Shown here: one piece after another, positions 15,222 to 23,256 of the stretch
How positions within the stretch are numbered: position 1 is the first letter of the stretch
Layout: each line of letters opens with the position of its first letter
Source of the DNA: SIG701 sp045539595
GTDB taxonomy: Bacteria; Bacillota; Clostridia; Oscillospirales; CAG-272
Length of the DNA: 45,344 nt
Reading direction: 5' to 3'
Assembly (NCBI GenBank): GCA_045539595.1
Contig: JAZQFQ010000039.1
Span: 1-45,344 of the forward strand
The notes under the pieces: model-generated
What the model saw: only the letters and a program-made list of their open reading frames with translations
Told to the model about the DNA's origin: nothing
Databases searched by the model: none
Program-made: the position numbers and the translations under genes

Positions 15222-16826
15222 ATGTATACCAACGAGAAAATGCTTGAATCGATCAAGAAGGTCGAGGCAAACCGTGCGGCCAATACCGTGATGGAACCCG
15301 CCCGCATGACCGCTGAAGAAAAAGAAAACGTACTGGCCACCTATCATCCCGACTACAAGCAGAGCGAGTTTGTTACTCTGCAGATCGGTCCCAACAAGGG
15401 TGAGAAGGTTCCCACCGAGCTGGCCGCTATCCTGCAGGCCAACAGCCGTATCAACCCCGCCGACATCGATCTGTCTAAGGTAGACTACGATGTGGATGTG
15501 CTGGTCATCGGCGGCGGTGGTGCCGGTTCTTCCGCAGCGATCGAGGCACACGAGGCCGGTGCCAACGTAATGATCGTGACCAAACTGCGTATCGGTGATG
15601 CCAACACTATGATGGCAGAGGGTGGTATCCAGGCGGCCGACAAGCCCAACGACTCCCCCGCCATCCACTATGTGGATGCTTTCGGCGGCGGTCACTTTGC
15701 CGCCAAGCCCGAGCTTCTGTACCGTCTGGTAAACGAGGCTCCCGAGGCAATCCAGTGGCTGAATAACCTGGGTGTGGAATTCGACAAGATGCCCGACGGC
15801 ACCATGGTCACCACCCACGGCGGCGGTACCTCCCGCAAGAGAATGCACGCCGCAAAGGACTACTCCGGTGCGGAAATCATGCGTACTCTCCGTGACGAGG
15901 TTCTCAACCGCGGTATTCCCGTGGTAGATTTCACCGCGGCTATCGAATTGATTCTGGACGAGAACGGCCGTGCTGCCGGTGCCGTTCTGATGAACATGGA
16001 AACCAAGGAACTGCTGATCGCCCGTGCCAAGACCGTGATCATCGCCACCGGCGGTGCAGGCCGCATGCACTACCAGGGCTTCCCCACCTCCAATCACTAC
16101 GGTGCCACCGCGGACGGTCTGGTGCTGGGTTACCGCGCCGGTGCCAAGCTGCTGTATGCGGATACTCTGCAGTACCATCCCACCGGTGCCGCTTATCCTC
16201 AGCAGATCTTCGGCGCGTTGGTAACCGAGAAGGTTCGTTCTCTGGGTGCGAAGCTGGTCAATGTAAACGGTGAGGTATTCATGCATCCGCTGGAGACCCG
16301 TGACGTTTGCGCTTCCTCCGTTATCCGTGAGTGCGCTCGCGGCAACGGCGTAGAAACCGATCAGGGTCTGGCTGTTTGGCTGGATACGCCCATGATCGAG
16401 ATCAAGAACGGTGAGGGCACCATCGAAAAGCGCATCCCCGCTATGATGCGTATGTTTGCCAAGTACGGTATTGACATCCGTAAAGAGCCGATTCTGATCT
16501 ATCCCACCCTGCACTATCAGAACGGCGGTCTGGATATTTCCGCAGACGGCATGACCACCAACGTGGAGAATCTGTTCGTGGCAGGTGAGGCCGTTGGCGG
16601 TATCCACGGACGGAACCGTCTGATGGGTAACTCTCTCCTTGACATCATCGTATTCGGCCGCAGCGCCGGCAAGAACGCCGCCGCCAAGGCTAAGGACACA
16701 GAGGTTGGCGCACTGAGCCTGGCTCACGTAGACAACTTCGCCCGTGAGATGGCAGAGGCAGGCATCGAAACCGATGTGGTTTCTCCCAAACTGCTGCCTA
16801 ACTACACGAATCAGAAACCCATCTGA
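15222..16826 (+). CDS. frdA: Fumarate-reductase-type flavoprotein (TfrA/FrdA-like)
   Basis: The protein has 534 residues. The FAD dinucleotide fold is VLVIGGGGAGSSAAIEAHEAG. Active-site elements of the FrdA/SdhA/NadB family are present: LQYHPTG (His), LVTEKVRSLGA (Glu/Arg), TRDVCASSVIRECARG (Arg), TLHYQNGGLDI (His) and GRNRLMGNSLLDIIVFGR (Arg). The His that binds FAD covalently in quinol-linked enzymes is Asn here (ANTMMAEGG), implying non-covalent FAD as in soluble relatives. The C-terminal domain is short, matching TfrA-like lengths rather than the ~600 of membrane FrdA. Predicted reaction: fumarate to succinate with electrons from the FrdB-like partner. L-aspartate oxidase is the main alternative, but its nad neighbours are absent. 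Confidence 0.9.
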   Translation: MYTNEKMLESIKKVEANRAANTVMEPARMTAEEKENVLATYHPDYKQSEFVTLQIGPNKGEKVPTELAAILQANSRINPADIDLSKVDYDVDVLVIGGGGAGSSAAIEAHEAGANVMIVTKLRIGDANTMMAEGGIQAADKPNDSPAIHYVDAFGGGHFAAKPELLYRLVNEAPEAIQWLNNLGVEFDKMPDGTMVTTHGGGTSRKRMHAAKDYSGAEIMRTLRDEVLNRGIPVVDFTAAIELILDENGRAAGAVLMNMETKELLIARAKTVIIATGGAGRMHYQGFPTSNHYGATADGLVLGYRAGAKLLYADTLQYHPTGAAYPQQIFGALVTEKVRSLGAKLVNVNGEVFMHPLETRDVCASSVIRECARGNGVETDQGLAVWLDTPMIEIKNGEGTIEKRIPAMMRMFAKYGIDIRKEPILIYPTLHYQNGGLDISADGMTTNVENLFVAGEAVGGIHGRNRLMGNSLLDIIVFGRSAGKNAAAKAKDTEVGALSLAHVDNFAREMAEAGIETDVVSPKLLPNYTNQKPI

Positions 16827-16852
16827 CAGATACAGAAAGGTGCCAAAATCTC

Positions 16853-18112
16853 ATGAAGTTATTTGACGGAGTTATCTCCATTAGCAATATCTCCACCCTG
16901 CTGTTTGTCGTGTTCACCGTTCTGGCGGTCGGATATGCCCTGGGCAGAATCACCATCAAGGGAATCTCCCTGGGAGATGCGGGGGTGTTTATTATCGCAC
17001 TTCTCTTTGGTGCACTGTTCTTCAGCGCGGGTGACGCGGGACTGGTCTTTGCCGGCTCCGCCGCCCCCTACGATTTCTCCAGCGGCCTTACGCTGGTGGA
17101 AAGCCTTGGTCTGATCCTCTTTGTTACCTCGGTCGGTTTCATTGCCGGCCCCAAGTTCTTCGGTAACTTCAAGCGCAATTTTAAATCTTACGTTCTCCTT
17201 GGCCTGATCATCATCCTGGCCGGCGGTCTTTCCGCTGCAGGATGCATTGGTTTGGGCGAGGTAGTCGGCTATGGCGGAACCATTGAGGAGCAGGATGGAT
17301 TCGTGGCTATGATCGTCGGTCTGCTCTCCGGCTCTCTGACCTCCACTCCCGCGTTCTCCGCGGCTAAGGCCACCGTCGCCGAGGAATATCAGGCACTGGT
17401 TTCCGTTGGCCACGGCATCGCCTACATTTTCGGCGTAATCGGCGTGGTGCTGTTCGTACAGCTGATTCCGAAAATCACGAAAGCCAACATGGACGAGGAA
17501 AGAGCGAAGCTGGTGATCAAAGAAGAGGGCGAAAAGAAATCCTTCGCCGGCAAACTCTTTGAGATCGATCACATGGGCATCGCGGCCTTCTCTCTGGCAG
17601 CCGTTCTCGGTACATTCCTTGGTCAGATTAAAATCCCCTTGAGCAGTGCCGGGTTGAGCGGCACCTGCTTCTCGCTGACCACCACTGGCGGCTGCCTGCT
17701 GGTCAGCCTGATTCTGGGCCACTTCGGCCGCATCGGCAAGGTAAGCATTATGCCTGCCCCCGGCACGCTGAAGCTGTTCCGCGAGTTGGGGCTGGTTCTC
17801 TTCCTGGTAGGTGCCGGCATTCCCGGCGGTGCGGAATTCGTGGAAAACTTTGATGCCATGTATTTCGTATACGGCATCATCATGACCATCTGCCCGATGA
17901 TCATCGGATTCCTCTTCGCCAAGTATGTGCTGAAGCTGAGTCTTCTGAACAATCTGGGATCTCTTACCGGCGGCATGACCTCCACCCCCGCTTTGGGTAC
18001 GCTGATCGGCACAGCCGGAACGGAGGATGTAGCTGCCGCTTATGCCGCTACCTATCCGATCGCGCTGATCGCTGTGGTATTGGTTTCCCAGTTCTTGATT
18101 ATACTGTTCTAA
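16853..18112 (+). CDS. AspT/YidE-family transporter, probable succinate exporter or C4-dicarboxylate/aspartate exchanger
   Basis: The protein has 419 residues and about ten or more membrane helices. The twice-repeated family motifs are GLLSGSLTSTPAFSAA and GSLTGGMTSTPALGTLIG, characteristic of the aspartate:alanine exchanger family (TC 2.A.81), in two inverted halves. The cytoplasmic TrkA_C domains found between halves of many members are missing; a ~45-residue charged loop (ITKANMDEERAKLVIKEEGE) replaces them. The family includes AspT and the corynebacterial succinate exporter SucE. Lying directly after the fumarate reductase genes, it most likely exports succinate or exchanges it for aspartate or fumarate. 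The ribosome site is GAAAGGTG. Confidence 0.82.
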   Translation: MKLFDGVISISNISTLLFVVFTVLAVGYALGRITIKGISLGDAGVFIIALLFGALFFSAGDAGLVFAGSAAPYDFSSGLTLVESLGLILFVTSVGFIAGPKFFGNFKRNFKSYVLLGLIIILAGGLSAAGCIGLGEVVGYGGTIEEQDGFVAMIVGLLSGSLTSTPAFSAAKATVAEEYQALVSVGHGIAYIFGVIGVVLFVQLIPKITKANMDEERAKLVIKEEGEKKSFAGKLFEIDHMGIAAFSLAAVLGTFLGQIKIPLSSAGLSGTCFSLTTTGGCLLVSLILGHFGRIGKVSIMPAPGTLKLFRELGLVLFLVGAGIPGGAEFVENFDAMYFVYGIIMTICPMIIGFLFAKYVLKLSLLNNLGSLTGGMTSTPALGTLIGTAGTEDVAAAYAATYPIALIAVVLVSQFLIILF

Positions 18113-18151
18113 CGTATTCCGTAATATTTGATGGATTGAAAGGAAACTTCC

Positions 18152-18397
18152 ATGAAAGTAACCGTTTGTATCGGCAGCTACTGCCATCTGAAAGGTTCCC
18201 GTACCGTCGCAGAACGTCTGCGCGAGCGCATTGCCGCTGAGAATCTGGAAGACAAGATCGATCTGGCCGGCACCTTCTGCATGGGCAACTGCCGCGATGA
18301 CGTATCTGTCAGCATCGGAGACGAAGTATTCTCCGTATCTCCCGAAACTGTAGACAGTTTCTTTGAGAACGAAGTTCTTCCCCGTCTGAACGCGTAA
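18152..18397 (+). CDS. Small thioredoxin-like [2Fe-2S] ferredoxin (NuoE C-terminal type)
   Basis: The protein has 81 residues. The motif C-x4-C (CIGSYCH) followed ~30 residues later by C-x3-C (FCMGNCRDD) is the [2Fe-2S] ligand set of the thioredoxin-fold ferredoxins seen in NuoE/HoxE and bacterial hydrogenases. It lacks the helical N-terminal part of NuoE. It is the last gene of the operon, 40 bases after the transporter, with GAAAGGAA before the ATG. It may be a dedicated electron carrier for the Flx-Hdr complex or a maturation/sensor protein. Confidence 0.8.
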   Translation: MKVTVCIGSYCHLKGSRTVAERLRERIAAENLEDKIDLAGTFCMGNCRDDVSVSIGDEVFSVSPETVDSFFENEVLPRLNA

Positions 18398-18407
18398 GAT
18401 TCCAAAA

Positions 18408-18445
18408 GAAAACAGCACACGATCTTCGATCGTGTTCTGTTTTTA
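18408..18445. terminator. Operon terminator, probably bidirectional
   Basis: AACAGCACACGATC and GATCGTGTTCTGTT form a 14-bp stem with one mismatch and a TTC loop, followed by TTTTTAT on the plus strand. On the minus strand the run TTTTGGAATC follows. It lies between convergent genes. Confidence 0.85.
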
Positions 18446-18453
18446 TATAAAAA

Positions 18454-20178
18454 TCAGATATTGAAGTCGAAGCGGAAATCTTCCCAGTTGCTGAGAGCAT
18501 ACAAACCGTCCTCACGGCGGATCATAGCACCCTCGCTTACCAGTTCGTTCATGATCTCCTCAGCCAGTTCCACACCGGTAGGTGCGGCGCCCTCATAGAA
18601 CTTGTGAGACAGGTATACAGGAGCATTGACGCCTCTCTGATAGGTGCAGAATGCGTCATACATGCGGCGCTTGAAGATGTACTTCATCGCCTTGCGCTCC
18701 GGTGTCTTGAGGCCGTTTTCCTTACAGAAATTGCGGACAATATTGTAAGCGTTACGCGCCTCGGGCTGACCCCACAGACCGATCAGGGTGTTGTACTCCG
18801 GCACTTCGAAAGGAAGCGTATCTACCTTCGCCTGGAGTGCAGCTGCATCGGCACCGTCTGCCTTCATCTTCTTCAGCTCCTCATATTCTACGCGGAACTG
18901 TGCAAACTGGCGGATCTGGTACAGATGAGGCTGAATCAAGCGATAGAAATTCTTACGGGACAAGGGGAACGGAATACCGTCGGTGGGCTCCTCTTCCTGA
19001 AGCAGAGTCTCAAACTGTGCGATTACCTCATCCGCGCGGGCGTGGATCGGTGCATAATCGCCGCAGAGGAGGATGTAATCCTTCTCGCGCCACCAGTAGG
19101 TGCTCCAGGTATCGCCGCTGCGTGCGTCACGGATCAGTTCCAAAGCGGCCAGCAGTTTCTTTGCGTTTTCGGGATGGGAGGGACCGGTGATCATCTCCAC
19201 ACTTTCCTTCAGCAGCTGATCGGGATCCGCCTCGGGATTGATCAGCAGATGTCCTGCTGCGTGCATGGAGAAGAAGTTGAGGATATGATATGCATCCATC
19301 TCGCTCCAGTATGTAGGCGCCATAACAGCGTCAGCCTGCGCTCTGGTCTGTGTATACACATCCTTCAGCACACGGTTGTTTACTACCATGAAAGGAGTCT
19401 GATCCTGCTCGTACTCGCAGGTGTACCATCCCCAGGAGCCGAGACCGCAGCCCAGATCCTTCACGCCCTGGCGGAAGTTGGCACGCTTGCCCTCCTGACG
19501 CCATGTGGGAAGGAACGGCAGTTCCATCAGCATGATATCTTCCATGCCGGCATTGACCAACTCGGTGGGATAGTTAGGCGGGCAGCCCCAGGTATCCACG
19601 GCGATCTTGATGTCGGGATTCTTCGCGCGGAACTTGTCGGCCAGCAATTTGGTGAAGTACAGAATGCTGGGCATATCGCGGAGATTGCCGGGATCAAAGA
19701 AGTGGGCGATAACGCGATCGGCATAGGGAGCCAGATCGGCGTAAATATCGTAATACTTATTAAATGCGGCCAGAACGCGAGGATCCTCGCAAGCGGGCTT
19801 TTCCGGATCGGCGTTACGGTAAGCAACCGCGCTATCGTGCCAGCCGTGACCGGTAAATGCTGCAGCCCAGCACCACACGGTAAACTTCATACCGTTCTTA
19901 TGCAGTTCGTTGGCCAGGACTTTATAGCGATCGTGCACGATCTCCCAGGATCCGCTGGCACGCCATGCGGAAACCATGTCGGTAACCTGAATGCCCGTAA
20001 AGCCGCAGGCTTTCATCATCTTGACATACTCGCCAAGCTGACGGTCAGAAAGAGAAATAAAGTCTACCATCAAAGATGTCTGCATATTGCTGATAAATCC
20101 ACGGTTGTAGTCCAACTTCCATGTACAGATGGTTGCCTCTCTTTCGGGGATCCACGGGTTAGTAACAGAATAATTCAT
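18454..20178 (-). CDS. Cytoplasmic TIM-barrel glycosidase-like protein, family unassigned
   Basis: The protein has 574 residues with no signal peptide or membrane segment. Residues ~35-330 have the alternating beta/alpha rhythm of a TIM barrel, with barrel-strand phrases GFTGIQVTDMV, GMKFTVWCWAAAF, DRVIAHFFDPG, IKIAVDTWGCPP and DAVMAPTYWSEMD; acidic residues end several strands, as in retaining glycosidases. The C-terminal ~220 residues are helical. I do not recognise a named family. The start follows GGAGG. It has its own promoter and sits downstream of another glycosidase-like gene on the same strand, so a role in intracellular sugar breakdown is inferred, not shown. Confidence 0.6.
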   Translation of the reverse strand: MNYSVTNPWIPEREATICTWKLDYNRGFISNMQTSLMVDFISLSDRQLGEYVKMMKACGFTGIQVTDMVSAWRASGSWEIVHDRYKVLANELHKNGMKFTVWCWAAAFTGHGWHDSAVAYRNADPEKPACEDPRVLAAFNKYYDIYADLAPYADRVIAHFFDPGNLRDMPSILYFTKLLADKFRAKNPDIKIAVDTWGCPPNYPTELVNAGMEDIMLMELPFLPTWRQEGKRANFRQGVKDLGCGLGSWGWYTCEYEQDQTPFMVVNNRVLKDVYTQTRAQADAVMAPTYWSEMDAYHILNFFSMHAAGHLLINPEADPDQLLKESVEMITGPSHPENAKKLLAALELIRDARSGDTWSTYWWREKDYILLCGDYAPIHARADEVIAQFETLLQEEEPTDGIPFPLSRKNFYRLIQPHLYQIRQFAQFRVEYEELKKMKADGADAAALQAKVDTLPFEVPEYNTLIGLWGQPEARNAYNIVRNFCKENGLKTPERKAMKYIFKRRMYDAFCTYQRGVNAPVYLSHKFYEGAAPTGVELAEEIMNELVSEGAMIRREDGLYALSNWEDFRFDFNI

Positions 20179-20215
20179 ATAGATAACCTCCGGTTAAATA
20201 GATACATACGAGATA

Positions 20216-20244
20216 ATTATACTGAATTTCACAGCAGATTACAA
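20216..20244 (-). promoter_or_regulatory. Promoter of the 18454-20178 gene
   Basis: On the minus strand: TTGTAA (20244-20239), a 17-bp spacer and TATAAT (20221-20216). Just upstream, GTGTGAACTTT (minus strand, 20275-20265) repeats 11 bases of the palindrome at 41314-41329. Confidence 0.65.
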
Positions 20245-20337
20245 TACTTTTTTCGTATTTTCTCAAAGTTCACACTAAAAAATAACAAATTTTTTTGATT
20301 CGGAAATATTACATGCCATTGAATATACGCACCGAAG

Positions 20338-20365
20338 AAAAAACGCCGCCGAAGCGGTGTTTTTC
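20338..20365 (-). terminator. Terminator downstream of the 20495-22738 gene
   Basis: The stem AACACCGC with GCGGCGTT (one G-T pair) around a UUCG-type TTCG tetraloop is followed by TTTTTTCTTC on the minus strand. Confidence 0.8.
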
Positions 20366-20366
20366 T

Positions 20367-20401
20367 TTGCAGATGGCTGCCTCTCTTTTGGCAATCCAAG
20401 A
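20367..20401 (-). pseudogene. Decayed fragment of a paralogue of the 18454-20178 gene (N-terminus)
   Basis: Read on the minus strand this short stretch gives NSWIAKREAAICK, aligned to NPWIPEREATICTWK at the start of the downstream gene. At DNA level about four fifths of 35 bases agree with 20127-20160. Only this scrap remains, directly before the terminator, so it looks like the leftover of a deleted tandem copy. Confidence 0.45.
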
Positions 20402-20494
20402 ATTTTTCCCGGGATAATCCTTTGGCTGAGCCTCCATCACAGTAATCTACGTAAATTATATCGGATTGTTTTTTTGCCTTAGGAACGGTGTTAC

Positions 20495-22738
20495 TCAAAG
20501 GGGAAAAGATTCTGCCACAAAATCCGTGTCCGCAAACATAATGTCCGCATCATTCGGAGGGAATTCCGCATCATCTGCCCGCTCCACGTGCAGGATCACC
20601 GCAGTATTCGGTGTGATTCGGCAACGAATCTTTTCGCCGTATGCAACCACCGGATTGCACATCAAGCACTCTGCCGCTGTACCATCATCGGTTACCGCCG
20701 CTACCAAACGTGCCCGGTAGCGTGCACTATTGTCTTCCGTCAGACCACTCCAGCGATTCAGAAGAATACGGGCATCTGCATAATTACCGGGAGCCGTGAA
20801 CAAAAAGATATATCCTTCGTCGTCCACAAAATGGGCACTGCCGTCCACCGCGTACTCACCGGGCATACCGAACAGAGAACGGCGGTCCGTCAGGAAACGG
20901 TAGTTCTCATCCGCCCATGTTTTCCACCGTTTCAGCACACCGGCACATTCCGGATAGTCCTTCAAAGCCGTATAACCTCGGGACACCTGTCCATACGCAG
21001 CAGTACTGAGGCAAGAAATGATACTGTGCTCAAAGGAAGCGGGATCCGTGCCAAAGATAGAGGAATAGTTCATATACATCGGGCGGAAGCGGCTGTTCTC
21101 GTTATGCCATGTCTGATAGCGGTTATTTACGACGCTTCCCATTTCATAGTAATTCTCATCGGAGTTCAAACTCGTCAGAGACCAGATGCCTCCGCGCTTC
21201 AAGCCATAATACTGTTCCAGGCAAAGTGTCGGATATCGATCCCGCAGTTTCTTTTTGAATAACTGGGTGTTTTTCCACGCCTTATACTGATCCCACGCAA
21301 CAGGATGTCCGTGTTCCGCACTGTAGCACGGTTCATCACCGATCGTTTCAAAATGGTATCCGGCAAGCTCCCGGTAATTGAGCCAACGTCCATCCAAAGA
21401 CCACAGTCTCTGATGATAGCGATCCAGAACACGGCACAGCATCTCAAAATGGAAATCCATGTATTCGTCACAGGCAGGACAGCTGACAGCCGTTCCGAAA
21501 TATTTCTGCGGACTTCCGTCTTTCAAACGGGAATACCACTGAGGACGCTTTTTGTAAGAATTGTTAGGGGTAGAAAAGCTGGACACGTACATGCCCTGCT
21601 TTTGCGCCTCATGAATAAACGAAACATAATCGGCTGGAGCCTCAAACGTATCCGTATATCCAACGATATCGTTCTGTTCCTCACCGGCTTCTACCACCGT
21701 ATGCCACCCGGACGTTCCCTCCTGCACACCGGAGGTATCCGCATCGGACCGTACGGGAAATCCTATGGGATCCACGGACATATCGCAGATATACTTGGGT
21801 TCCGTTGTGGGATGTCGATCATGGCCGTAATACATGGCCGCCGTCATGATATCCTTTACACCGGTCGACAAGAGGGGATCAATAGAATGAATATCCGGAG
21901 AGAAGAGACGTGCCCACCAGCCGTTCTGCCATAACCAGAAGCCTTCTTCCGGCAACGGATGACGCGGCAGATGGTGTTTGAAATATTCCTGTACTGCCCA
22001 AACCTCACCCCAGTCCAACACCTCCGGGGGCATTCCAACATCCTCCGGTACTTTCATGCCGGCAAAATGCTGATACAATCCTGTACCGGCAAAAACATCG
22101 TGATACGCAGGATTCTTTTCACCGGGATACGGGCCGTGAGAATAGCGGGTAATGCCTTCCCTTCTGTACACCCCCCAGAAGGTTTTTTCCGCCTCAAACC
22201 ACTGACCCTCCTGTACGGTATACCGCGGTGTAAAGCCCAAAGTAATGCTGTCTTTTGCATTATCCTCTCTGTCCCAATAGGGATAGGCAAGCCCCATATA
22301 CATACCGCCGTCGCTGTACCGAATGAAATAATTGGTAGGAACATGCCACAACGTCTGATCGTCATGAAAATGGATAGACTCGGCTTCTTTTGAAAACACA
22401 GCGTGTTCGCACACAATCTTCTCCGCGGTCCACATACCGCTTTCGCACAAAAAACGCAGCTGTCTTTCAACAAACGCGCCCTTTTCAGGCACAGTATAGA
22501 TACACTCCGCCACAAAGGGGCCGTCTTTGAAGAGAACACGGACACCGGTATCTGTTTTTTCAAACGAAACAGCCTTTGGATCAACAAAATACTGTGTACC
22601 GTCTGCAGTCAGAGAAAAGCCGCTGGAGACAAATTCATACGAGATGTTCCTGGACATATCCGTGATAGCCTGCAATCCGCCCGTTGTCGGATGCAGACAG
22701 ACGCGAATTTCACGATTTTCCATGCACATTGAGTTCAT
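20495..22738 (-). CDS. Large cytoplasmic glycosidase-like protein (sandwich + TIM barrel), family unassigned
   Basis: The protein has 747 residues and no signal peptide. Residues ~1-260 are beta-rich (VCLHPTTGGLQAITDMS, GVRVLFKDGPFVAECIYT), resembling the N-terminal sugar-binding sandwich of GH31/GH36-type enzymes. Residues ~270-620 look like a barrel with Trp/Asp-rich strands (FWLWQNGWWARLF; KYICDMSVDPIGFPVRSD; RLWSLDGRWLNYRELAG; SLTSLNSDENYYEMGS). The last ~110 residues are a beta domain. The layout fits a retaining alpha-glycosidase clan, but I cannot place it in a numbered family or name the nucleophile. The start at 22738 is chosen because GGAAAGG lies nine bases upstream; ATGs at 22729 and 22723 are alternatives. 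Confidence 0.6.
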   Translation of the reverse strand: MNSMCMENREIRVCLHPTTGGLQAITDMSRNISYEFVSSGFSLTADGTQYFVDPKAVSFEKTDTGVRVLFKDGPFVAECIYTVPEKGAFVERQLRFLCESGMWTAEKIVCEHAVFSKEAESIHFHDDQTLWHVPTNYFIRYSDGGMYMGLAYPYWDREDNAKDSITLGFTPRYTVQEGQWFEAEKTFWGVYRREGITRYSHGPYPGEKNPAYHDVFAGTGLYQHFAGMKVPEDVGMPPEVLDWGEVWAVQEYFKHHLPRHPLPEEGFWLWQNGWWARLFSPDIHSIDPLLSTGVKDIMTAAMYYGHDRHPTTEPKYICDMSVDPIGFPVRSDADTSGVQEGTSGWHTVVEAGEEQNDIVGYTDTFEAPADYVSFIHEAQKQGMYVSSFSTPNNSYKKRPQWYSRLKDGSPQKYFGTAVSCPACDEYMDFHFEMLCRVLDRYHQRLWSLDGRWLNYRELAGYHFETIGDEPCYSAEHGHPVAWDQYKAWKNTQLFKKKLRDRYPTLCLEQYYGLKRGGIWSLTSLNSDENYYEMGSVVNNRYQTWHNENSRFRPMYMNYSSIFGTDPASFEHSIISCLSTAAYGQVSRGYTALKDYPECAGVLKRWKTWADENYRFLTDRRSLFGMPGEYAVDGSAHFVDDEGYIFLFTAPGNYADARILLNRWSGLTEDNSARYRARLVAAVTDDGTAAECLMCNPVVAYGEKIRCRITPNTAVILHVERADDAEFPPNDADIMFADTDFVAESFPL

Positions 22739-22790
22739 CCTAAAAAACCTTTCCAATTGGTATAGCGTCAAAATAAGCAGCATACGATTC

Positions 22791-22861
22791 ATTCGAATTA
22801 TAGCACAAACGCCCGCGTAAGTCAATCAATTCACAATAACATCCGCAGGATTAATTCGAAT
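22791..22861 (-). promoter_or_regulatory. Promoter flanked by two ATTCGAAT palindromes
   Basis: On the minus strand TTGACT (22825-22820), a 17-bp spacer and TATAAT (22802-22797). An ATTCGAAT palindrome overlaps the downstream edge of the -10 box (22791-22798), and a second copy lies upstream of the -35 box (22854-22861). Both sit in the context GATT(C/A)ATTCGAAT. Two identical dyads bracketing a promoter are typical of repression by a dimeric or looping regulator. Confidence 0.7.
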
Positions 22862-22892
22862 AAAAAAAGCGCCTCATATGAGGTGCTTTTTT
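22862..22892. terminator. Terminator of the small membrane protein gene
   Basis: AAAAAAGCGCCTCAT and ATGAGGTGCTTTTTT form a long stem (one G-T) with A and T tracts on both sides. It ends the minus-strand gene at 22911 just before the next promoter. Confidence 0.85.
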
Positions 22893-22910
22893 ACGGTCAA
22901 AGATGTCGGA

Positions 22911-23147
22911 TCACGCCAGAACGGTGATCTTCTTGTTAACAATAACGGTGATCAAATCAATGATCGCACCGATGCCAAAGAAGCTGCCGGTGACGAACCA
23001 CAGAATTCCCACAACAATACCGGTGGTGTCCCCCTTGGTTACGCGATAAAAAGCGCCGTAAATAGCGTCCGCAAAGATTACGAGCAGCAGTGTAGCAATC
23101 CACGGAAGTGCATCCAGTGTGTCTCTTAATTTTTTCAGTTCTTCCAT
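22911..23147 (-). CDS. Small TM2-like membrane protein
   Basis: The protein has 78 residues and two hydrophobic segments, WIATLLLVIFADAIYGAFY and TGIVVGILWFVTGSFFGIG, followed by AIIDLITVIVNKK. The second half resembles the TM2 domain ending (GILxxxTGGxxGIxxxIDLI). The function of such proteins is not established. The start at 23147 is preferred to 23195, which has no ribosome site; AAAGGG lies ~10 bases upstream of the chosen ATG. It is monocistronic. Confidence 0.7.
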   Translation of the reverse strand: MEELKKLRDTLDALPWIATLLLVIFADAIYGAFYRVTKGDTTGIVVGILWFVTGSFFGIGAIIDLITVIVNKKITVLA

Positions 23148-23216
23148 AACATATACCCTTTCGATTTTACGCCAGGGATGGCGAAATATAGACAAATATG
23201 TAATTGTGCTGACTTT

Positions 23217-23245
23217 AGTTTACCACAAATCTATGCGCATTGCAA
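23217..23245 (-). promoter_or_regulatory. Promoter of the TM2-like gene
   Basis: On the minus strand TTGCAA (23245-23240), a 17-bp spacer and TAAACT (23222-23217). Confidence 0.5.
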
Positions 23246-23256
23246 CCGTTTTATGA

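Noticed and set aside
14766..16727. A 653-codon open frame on the minus strand
   Set aside because: It is antisense to frdB and frdA, which have complete family motifs; composition is typical of a shadow frame.
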